Notes under the pieces: model-generated
Databases searched by the model: none
The model's input: the letters and a program-made list of their open reading frames with translations, nothing else
Told to the model about the DNA's origin: nothing
In this document: positions 14,478 through 21,215 of the stretch, in pieces
Position numbering within the stretch: the stretch's first letter is position 1
How the letters are laid out: the number at the start of each line of letters is the position of its first letter
DNA from: Ignavibacteriota bacterium
Lineage (GTDB): Bacteria; Bacteroidota; Ignavibacteria; Palsa-1295
NCBI GenBank assembly: GCA_025357895.1
Contig: JANYLL010000304.1
Location: 1 to 23,092 of the forward strand
Length of the DNA stretch: 23,092 bases
Reading direction: 5' to 3'
Made by a program: the position numbers and the translations under genes

Positions 14478-15917
14478 CTAAATACTCTCCAGAGTTTTGA
14501 GCTGTGATTTTGTTTTTTGTCTCGGAGTGGTTCTGATTTTTTTCAGCAGCTTGCCGAGCAAACCCTCTGCCGGCAGGATAAGCAAACTATATTTTTCTTC
14601 GAATTTATGCCAGAAGGGAAGACCTTGAGTATAATATTTTATCGATGCCTCGATGATCTTAAAATTATAACCGAATAGATGTTTATTTAAACCGATATGT
14701 CTGCTTCGTAAATATTGCAAACCGCGGTTCGTTAATTCCAATGTGTAATCCCAATCACCCATCAGATAGTGATAGGCAGTTTCAACATAACGATTTCTTA
14801 CTTCATTATAGAGAGTAAAATTTGTCTTCACGTTCAGTTCGATCCCAATATCAAGATAGTGTTTTGCTTTAGCATAATCTCCGCTGAGGAGATAGAGGAT
14901 GGAAAAAAGTGTAGCAGCTGTTGCCGAAGCCGAAGTTGGGCGCAGTTTGAATTGCGACTCGAAATGTTTCTGGAGAATTTTTTCTGCGCGTGAATACCGT
15001 TCGTTATAGATAAGAACTTCCAGGTAGCGAAACAGATAATAGTTTCTTCTCCAAAGCATGTGATCAGGCCTGATGGCTGAATAGGTTTTTTCGAAGATCT
15101 CATAGGCTTCCTTAGTGCTGCCCGTAACAAAGTGGGCATCAGCAAGCCGAAGCCGCATCTCCAGAGCAGTATCGCGGAATATATATCCTTCCAACTTTAA
15201 GGAATAAGGCAGAGCAAGTTGAAGGTAGTGGAGATACTTATCAGGCTTCGTACCTAAATGCTGCCAATACCAAGCCAGTCCTGAGTATACGGAATAACAT
15301 AAATAAGGATGGGACGAATTTTTGGCGATACGCTCAAGATTGGTTAATTTTTCAAGAATCAGTTTCTTATCTGTCTGAAAATTTTTTCCTTCTGAGATAA
15401 TGCTTGATTGCTTTGTTTGTAGTATCCGAGCTTCGATGGCAAGTTCATCTTCAGGCGAAGCATCTTTTTTCGAAACAAGATAAAGTTTTCCGTATTCAGC
15501 AATCAACTCATCATCGCGGAGATTATAGGTGAATCTGTGAAGGAGTTCAAAAGCCGAAAGATAAAAAATTTCTGTTTCGTTTCCTTTTCTCAGAGCAAGC
15601 TTCTTTTTTTGTCTGCGAAGTTCCTGATTGAATTGGGTATTCAGGTTCTTATACGTTAAAAATTCCAACAATGGAATTCCACCTTCGGGAACAAAGATAT
15701 GATGGCACTTCCCGAGAACAACCGAACTTATCTCATAAAGATGCGAACTTGAAAGTTCAAGATTGGTGATCTCTTGCGCAGTCGGCTCTTTGCCGCTTTC
15801 GCGTTTTGAAAATACGAGATTCATCACTGCCAGCTGCTTTCCGCGCAACTTCAGTGCAGAAAGTTTTGCCGTTTCTTCATCGGTGAGCGCAGTGACGAGA
15901 TTGAGGAGCAATCTCAT
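14478..15917 (-). CDS. TPR-like helical repeat protein, function unknown
   Basis: The product is 479 residues, with no signal peptide or membrane segment, so probably cytoplasmic. The first ~110 residues are charged and helical (LTDEETAKLSALKLRGKQLAVMNLVF; then a basic run RRQKKKLALRK). Residues ~190-430 read as paired helices with TPR/HAT-like spacing (YSVYSGLAWYWQHLG, DTALEMRLRLADAHFVTGSTKEAYEIFEK, YLEVLIYNERYSRAEKILQ, LFSILYLLSGDYAKAKHYLDIGIEL, YVETAYHYLMGDWDYTLELTNRGLQYL). The C-terminus is basic (RTTPRQKTKSQLK). TPR-like repeats usually scaffold protein-protein contacts. I see no catalytic motif and do not recognise the family. Its closest neighbour is a pseudogene on the opposite strand. 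Confidence 0.75.
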   Translation of the reverse strand: MRLLLNLVTALTDEETAKLSALKLRGKQLAVMNLVFSKRESGKEPTAQEITNLELSSSHLYEISSVVLGKCHHIFVPEGGIPLLEFLTYKNLNTQFNQELRRQKKKLALRKGNETEIFYLSAFELLHRFTYNLRDDELIAEYGKLYLVSKKDASPEDELAIEARILQTKQSSIISEGKNFQTDKKLILEKLTNLERIAKNSSHPYLCYSVYSGLAWYWQHLGTKPDKYLHYLQLALPYSLKLEGYIFRDTALEMRLRLADAHFVTGSTKEAYEIFEKTYSAIRPDHMLWRRNYYLFRYLEVLIYNERYSRAEKILQKHFESQFKLRPTSASATAATLFSILYLLSGDYAKAKHYLDIGIELNVKTNFTLYNEVRNRYVETAYHYLMGDWDYTLELTNRGLQYLRSRHIGLNKHLFGYNFKIIEASIKYYTQGLPFWHKFEEKYSLLILPAEGLLGKLLKKIRTTPRQKTKSQLKTLESI

Positions 15918-16127
15918 AATGTTATTTTTTTATTTCCCGTGACGGAAAAATGAATGTATCCTACAGCAGGGCTATAAGTTAACATATTGCAATCACGAGA
16001 GTTCCCAATAAATGGGGAATTGTGAGGGAATTGAAATATCTATAGATTACTACGATGAGCTTATTTATGATAACAAAACCTTTATTTTAGGGTTGTTAGT
16101 TGCAACAATAAGGTGAAAATAGATTTT
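15918..16127. other. Divergent intergenic region with a GGGAATTG direct repeat
   Basis: This 210-bp spacer lies between the TPR-like gene (minus) and the decayed gene at 16128 (plus). GGGAATTG occurs at 16015-16022 and 16026-16033, 11 bp apart (one helical turn), preceded by a TTCCC at 16002-16006 that can pair with the first copy. This could be an operator, but no regulator is known here. Confidence 0.35.
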
Positions 16128-16389
16128 ATGAAATCATCCTCTTTCTTTCTTGCACTACTTTTGGTTTCTGCTGCGGCAATCTTTGGATGCAAAAGTCCAA
16201 CTTCAGTAGTAAGCGGTGCATCTCTCAAGCTGGGCAGGAAATACTTTCTCCATTGAATATTCCTATCTCCTGCAACGCAAAGCGATGATCGATAAACTTA
16301 CTGCCGAAGATATTCATCACGCGACACTAAAATATTGCGCGAAAGATAATTTAGTGGAAGTAGTCCTTTATGCTGCGAAGAAGGATTGA
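16128..16389 (+). pseudogene. Remnant of a lipoprotein / M16-family peptidase gene
   Basis: An ATG at 16128 opens a 42-codon frame with a lipoprotein signal peptide (MKSSSFFLALLLVSAAAIFG, then Cys21 and KSPTS) that stops at 16256. In the +1 frame, overlapping from about 16213, coding continues to a stop at 16389 as NTFSIEYSYLLQRKAMIDKL, then TAEDIHHATLKYCAKDNLVE and VVLYAAKKD. This second part closely resembles the last ~50 residues of M16 (insulysin/PqqL-like) zinc peptidases, where LTxEDIxxAxxKY...DNxVxVVL is typical. The simplest reading is that a large internal deletion joined the 5' and 3' ends of one lipoprotein peptidase gene out of frame. The HxxEH zinc motif and all catalytic parts are missing, so it cannot be active. 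The first frame alone could still make a tiny lipoprotein. Confidence 0.6.
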
Positions 16390-16442
16390 TGCAATCAGTT
16401 CGTGATATGTATTTCATGCACAATGGAATGAATGGCAATGTG

Positions 16443-18287
16443 CTAATGGCGCACTACAAATGTGCTCGTTTTTATCACACTTTTTGATCGTATTTGCAAT
16501 GTGTAAACTCCGGAGGCTAGATCAATGGTATGTAATTTTTCGGAGTTTTGAATCGAACGTAAGGAAAGTATTTGGCGACCAATTCCATCAAAGATGGAAA
16601 GAAGAGCAGCATCCTGATAATTAGCATTTGTCTGTACTATAAGATATGTATCCGCAGGATTAGGGAATAAACTTCCCGAGATCTCAGTGGCAGGCGTTTG
16701 GACTTCTGCTGTCTCTGCGTCACAGATATAGGTGCTCGCGCTTACGATAGAATCCATATCCGCGCCAAGATCCCTGCCATCTGTTCCGGCATTCTTATAT
16801 GGGCTTGAGGCAGAAAGGCGAAAATTATTTGCAGAGGTATCGATAAAACCGACTGCACCGATCGTCGCCGGAAAAAAACTACCTACAGGATAGCCGATAG
16901 GTGAACCGCCGATATCGACGTTATGTGTTACGATCCAATTATTGTTGAAGTACGTTGCAAGTGTCGTGTTGGCAGTGCCCGTTCCGCTGCCGATAAATCC
17001 GTAATTAGCATGGGAAACAATATTGTTGGTAAAAGTAAATGAATCTGTTTTCGGTGAACCATCGGAGACTAAATATGCATTGGAGCAGAAACCGGTATTA
17101 TGATCGATCGTCACATTGACAGGATCGCCTAAGACCTGAAATAGCCTTCCATCACTGCCGGACATTTTTACTGCCTTAATAAGATTATCCTGCAAAAGTA
17201 CTCTATGTGTTCTTTGGCTTATGTTCGGTGCATCCATTCCGGCGATGTTAATACCCTGTGAAATATTAATAAATACATTGCGGCGTATGGTGATATCCTG
17301 CACGACGCACCATGGCGCAGTATTATTTTGATTTCGCGGAGTAAGCAGAAGTGCAAAGCCACTTTGCCCACTGGGCCAGACATTTTCAAAACGGTTTCCT
17401 TCAACAAGTACTCGCTGAGCATTTTTGAATTCAAGAAGATTTTTGATCACCCACTTTTCCTGAAACCACTTTAACGGTTTAAAAAGAAGATTACAGCGGA
17501 TCTCAATATCGGAAGCAACGGCATTAGGAATCGTGGGATCCGATCCGCCGAACATTAGATTTTCACCTGCGCCTTCAAGATAATTATTTACGATCTTTAT
17601 GGGACCTGTTAATGACCATCCGGCAATTGCCTGAGAATCCGCTCCGACCTCTTTGCAATCGGAGATATAACTATCGATCACAGCGATCTCAGCACCGTTG
17701 ATCATGACGCCACGTCTGCTTCCGGCAGCAGAATCCCCGTGAATATAGCAGCGATCGATAACAATGTTATTCGGCAGCGTACTCAGAGTAGTTTCACCGT
17801 TGCCGATCTGAAAAATATTGTAGACATAATTTCCATCAACAGGACGAAATTCTATACCGACAAACCGGAAGTGATGTGCCCCTGCTGCTGTCTGCGCTGC
17901 TCCTCCTGCTCCGGCAAGAACAACAATCACCGGCATATTGATAGCATCCGATGGCGAGACTCTCATGCACGGAGCCGGAAGTTTTGAAAGCGCGCTCGAT
18001 GTAATATAAATCCAGCCGGTTCCGGAAGTTTTATTCGGAAGTGTGAACGGACCCTTATAAATTGTCCCCGCTTGAAGTTCAATGATATCTCCGAGTTTGC
18101 TCGTATTTAATGCAGTTTGAAAATCAGAGGAAGTTAGGGGTTTATACACCGTGGCGTTCATGGGCGAAGCGTACACGGTTTTCATATAGACACGAGGCAG
18201 TTCGGGAAGAGTTACGGCTTCACTTTGAACACTTAATACAGTGATGAATGCAGCTACGACGATAAGTTGATAACAGGCTTTTTGCAT
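16443..18287 (-). CDS. Secreted right-handed parallel beta-helix protein with T9SS sorting domain
   Basis: The 614-residue protein has a signal peptide (cleavage near SEA, residue 24). Residues ~50-500 show the rung pattern of right-handed parallel beta-helices with short N-rich turns (NIVIDRCYIHGDS, IAVIDSYISDCKE, IKIVNNYLEGAGEN, VLVEGNRFENV, ITIRRNVFINIS, VLLQDNLIKAV, FTFTNNIVSHANYGF), ending in the common FRLSASSPYKNAGTDGRDLGADMD segment. Such folds occur in polysaccharide lyases and hydrolases, but I cannot place a catalytic triad. Residues ~538-614 are a type-A T9SS sorting domain (GSLFPNPADTYLIV, SIFDGIGRQI, LASGVYTLQIRS). A TAnnTTTG motif lies 45 nt upstream, in the 66-bp gap after the AsmA-like gene. 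Polysaccharide binding or cleavage is inference. Confidence 0.87.
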   Translation of the reverse strand: MQKACYQLIVVAAFITVLSVQSEAVTLPELPRVYMKTVYASPMNATVYKPLTSSDFQTALNTSKLGDIIELQAGTIYKGPFTLPNKTSGTGWIYITSSALSKLPAPCMRVSPSDAINMPVIVVLAGAGGAAQTAAGAHHFRFVGIEFRPVDGNYVYNIFQIGNGETTLSTLPNNIVIDRCYIHGDSAAGSRRGVMINGAEIAVIDSYISDCKEVGADSQAIAGWSLTGPIKIVNNYLEGAGENLMFGGSDPTIPNAVASDIEIRCNLLFKPLKWFQEKWVIKNLLEFKNAQRVLVEGNRFENVWPSGQSGFALLLTPRNQNNTAPWCVVQDITIRRNVFINISQGINIAGMDAPNISQRTHRVLLQDNLIKAVKMSGSDGRLFQVLGDPVNVTIDHNTGFCSNAYLVSDGSPKTDSFTFTNNIVSHANYGFIGSGTGTANTTLATYFNNNWIVTHNVDIGGSPIGYPVGSFFPATIGAVGFIDTSANNFRLSASSPYKNAGTDGRDLGADMDSIVSASTYICDAETAEVQTPATEISGSLFPNPADTYLIVQTNANYQDAALLSIFDGIGRQILSLRSIQNSEKLHTIDLASGVYTLQIRSKSVIKTSTFVVRH

Positions 18288-18332
18288 AGCAAATGGTCAG
18301 TAAATTACTTAAACTAAACACATTCAATGCAT

Positions 18333-18340
18333 CAAAGTTA
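18333..18340 (-). promoter_or_regulatory. Bacteroidetes-type -7 promoter element
   Basis: The minus strand reads TAACTTTG followed by A, an exact TAnnTTTG match, 45 nt before the ATG at 18287, in the short gap after the AsmA-like gene. It suggests that the beta-helix gene has its own promoter although it lies only 66 bp behind the preceding gene. Confidence 0.4.
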
Positions 18341-18353
18341 CAACGTGCAATTA

Positions 18354-21125
18354 TTACCATACCCATTCGGGGATGCGGACGATCGATCCGATTCCGGTAC
18401 GTATGGGTTGCCACAATGCCCAAAATAAACTTACATTCGGTTCTAAGACGGCAGATATTTCTGCCGTATGGAGCGGGTGATCTCTCTCCGGAATATTATG
18501 AGAGCGCATGAAGAGGGCATTGGCAAGAAAGGATACAAAGCCCGGCGGGAATCGATCCCATCTGAAAAAGTTTACATGAAGACTATCGTATTGCGGTGCG
18601 ATAGTACCTGTCATAAGATTATTTTTTAGATCAATATTAAAATCTGCTGAACGCACAATACCCGTTAATGTAAAAGGCTCGGTGAGCGACAGATATTCAT
18701 TAAACAGGGAAGCATCCATTCTTCCGACTTTTCCACGAGCATTAAGTGTAAGATGCGGATTGAGAAGTTGATATCCAATATTGAAACTTACTAAACCTGC
18801 ATTCATGATCTTCATATCACCTTCGATCGAAGTAGTATTCGTATCAGTTACATTCCTGTCATTTGATATTGTTCCGACGTTCGCATTAATATGATTGAGA
18901 GTGATAGTACCTGGAGACGAAGTATCAGGCCAGCTTTCGCGAAAGGTGATACCGCCTTCCTGAACTCTTACATGCTTTATACCCACTGGCATCCGAACCT
19001 GTTGAAAAAATTCATGTGGGTACTTATCGCTTTTGATGCGCGGCTCTTCGGGACGGCGTCTATCTCCATAGACATTCATTCTCCAATCCCGCAAATAAAT
19101 ACTATCGACACAAACGCCATTGCCTAAGAATAGTTTTTGATAATCAACTCCTACAATCTCAATTTTAGGAGCGAATAAATCGATACGCTCAGTCCGGTAT
19201 TTAAATGCTGTACCAAAAGAATCTTCGCTTATAAGCGGATGCATCCTGATTGAATCAATAGTAAGCGTGTGCTTTCGAAGATCACCCCTGACTCCACCCT
19301 CGCTATAACTATAGATCGCTCCGCGAGTTTGCTGCGTCATCGCTCCAACAGAGAACGTAGCTGCATTGCTAAAAAGCATTCCGCGTTTTTTTATCCATGA
19401 ACTGCGGTCGAGTTTAAAATTTTTCAGAGAGACATTAACACCACTCAGAGAATCTCCCGGTCCTGGAGGATTGTTCGGATCATCAAGAAAGTGAATTCCA
19501 TGCACTGACCCACCGGAAACAGTGATCGCTCCGATATTTGCAACTGGCACTAAAAGCGGTAAGGGATACTGCTTGATACTGCGTATCAAGGAGAGAGGGT
19601 CGCTTGTCAAAACTGAATCAATACTGGTGATCGGAGGTGTAAGACCACGGTCAAGATAAATATTCGGATGTTGTAGGTTCACACTTGCTGCGGAAATTCC
19701 TTCTCGCATCAGGAGTTTCCAAATATCGAGTTTGCTTATCTGAATCGATTGTAATTTAACCAGCTTCACTCCCTTTAATGTCGGATCTAAACTAATATTT
19801 AAAACGGATAATGAATTCGCTGTTCCCTTTATCTCTCCAAGATGCAGCGTACCCAAACTCGTCGTGACATTGCTTCCACCCTTAATACCATAACTTGCAT
19901 TTGTACTAAAGAAGGTCGATATATTTGTGAACGGGGTGGATTGATCAAGTTTAAATCCTTCTAAGGACATTTTGATCCGTTTCAATGAAGTGACATTGTG
20001 GGTTTCCGGAAGCAGGGCAAACACTTCTGCATTAGTAACCTCAACATTCTTTATCGAAACATCCGGCAGTAAACTCGGAAGGGGAATCAGATCGGAAGCG
20101 CTAATGTGCTGGCTTGGGCGCGGACTGATCGATGCAACATCCTGCAAATAGATTTGCGGATTCGTAACTGAAACTTTTCGCCCATGCAGCCCATGTCCCG
20201 CAAGTGCGCCAAACCAATCAAGTCCGTTAAATTCAACATGCTCGATCGTGACTCGGCGAACTTCCTCAATGGGTTTTGTGCTCTCGATCGCATAAACATT
20301 CATCGAAGAGTCAATCAGATCGCCGTCAACAGATTTGACGTGTATATCTGTAGCTCCAAGTGAATCGATATGTGAAACATCTTGGGCATGAAACATCGCG
20401 CTTTTGCAGAAAAATGTTGATGTTGCTTTTTTTAATGTCGACTCATCAAGAAAAAAATCATGAAATTCAAGAGACGCTTTTTTTACAAAAACCCCTCCTC
20501 CGTTCATTTTTCCTTCTGCGTCTTTGCCTCCGGGTGTTCCTTCGGAAAGATACACTTCAGCGTTCTCAACTTTAATTATTTTAGATGAAACTGCCGGAAG
20601 AAAACTTGGCAGGACATCGGTATTCTCTTCAAATTTTGGAAGTGTACCGGGACGCAGATATATTTTAGGTGAACGGATAGTTATCGTACCGGCGAAAAGC
20701 CCTCTCTGAAAGATCAAGTTCCAATAATCAAGACCGGCGATCATCACCGTATCGGTTGTGAGGCGGGCTAAAGGGGTGGCAGCACCAAAATTTTTCGATG
20801 AAGTATCGGATGACCCTTCATCATTTTTTCCATTATCTACAATGCGGACTCCGGTAAGGATAAGACTATCTTTATTCTTTGATAGAGCGATACTATTCAT
20901 TTCCAGAGAGTATCTCCGTCCAAGTCGATCAACCACTAATTGTTTAAGCTTTGGTTCTACAACATAATGGATAATCGTATTCGGATAAGTAGTCAATATA
21001 ATCGCCGCTGCTATGGCAATGAGAATCAACACTCCTGCAGCAGTATAGAGAATTTTTCTCGGTCGTGAGCGCGGATTTCTCTTTTTAATGACCTTAGGTA
21101 CGTTACCGGTATCTTTCGCCTGCAT
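18354..21125 (-). CDS. AsmA-like envelope protein with four ~170-residue repeats
   Basis: The product is 923 residues. A basic N-terminus (residues 10-24) precedes one membrane anchor (about 25-46). The rest is predicted beta-rich and periplasmic, as in AsmA/DUF748/TamB-type proteins that span the periplasm and carry lipids between membranes. I see four tandem repeats. Each has a block of the form GLDYWNLI..G....I.I..PKIYL (131-157, 301-327, 465-491, and a weaker one at 659-686), then LPS-LP-V-I--VEV-NAEV (about 171-192, 349-369, 522-544, 712-728), then a LEF-DFFLD-ST block followed by STFF in two copies (about 219-250, 386-416, 565-595, a weak one at 740-757). The C-terminus (LTGIVRSADFNIDLKNN) resembles the AsmA_2-like end. 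The assignment to the AsmA superfamily is from pattern, not search. The beta-helix gene follows 66 bp downstream. Confidence 0.75.
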   Translation of the reverse strand: MQAKDTGNVPKVIKKRNPRSRPRKILYTAAGVLILIAIAAAIILTTYPNTIIHYVVEPKLKQLVVDRLGRRYSLEMNSIALSKNKDSLILTGVRIVDNGKNDEGSSDTSSKNFGAATPLARLTTDTVMIAGLDYWNLIFQRGLFAGTITIRSPKIYLRPGTLPKFEENTDVLPSFLPAVSSKIIKVENAEVYLSEGTPGGKDAEGKMNGGGVFVKKASLEFHDFFLDESTLKKATSTFFCKSAMFHAQDVSHIDSLGATDIHVKSVDGDLIDSSMNVYAIESTKPIEEVRRVTIEHVEFNGLDWFGALAGHGLHGRKVSVTNPQIYLQDVASISPRPSQHISASDLIPLPSLLPDVSIKNVEVTNAEVFALLPETHNVTSLKRIKMSLEGFKLDQSTPFTNISTFFSTNASYGIKGGSNVTTSLGTLHLGEIKGTANSLSVLNISLDPTLKGVKLVKLQSIQISKLDIWKLLMREGISAASVNLQHPNIYLDRGLTPPITSIDSVLTSDPLSLIRSIKQYPLPLLVPVANIGAITVSGGSVHGIHFLDDPNNPPGPGDSLSGVNVSLKNFKLDRSSWIKKRGMLFSNAATFSVGAMTQQTRGAIYSYSEGGVRGDLRKHTLTIDSIRMHPLISEDSFGTAFKYRTERIDLFAPKIEIVGVDYQKLFLGNGVCVDSIYLRDWRMNVYGDRRRPEEPRIKSDKYPHEFFQQVRMPVGIKHVRVQEGGITFRESWPDTSSPGTITLNHINANVGTISNDRNVTDTNTTSIEGDMKIMNAGLVSFNIGYQLLNPHLTLNARGKVGRMDASLFNEYLSLTEPFTLTGIVRSADFNIDLKNNLMTGTIAPQYDSLHVNFFRWDRFPPGFVSFLANALFMRSHNIPERDHPLHTAEISAVLEPNVSLFWALWQPIRTGIGSIVRIPEWVW

Positions 21126-21215
21126 TCAATATAGGTTAATGAGCCTTGGGGATGGGCAAGCGGATAACGCATTCATCTCTGTATGCGTTCACAATCTTAT
21201 ATATCTGCAATATAT
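21126..21215. other. Short spacer with a 7-bp hairpin
   Basis: AACGCAT (21166-21172) and ATGCGTT (21183-21189) form a stem with a 10-nt loop between the Asp-box gene and the AsmA-like gene, both on the minus strand. No T-tract follows on the minus strand, so termination is uncertain. Confidence 0.4.
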
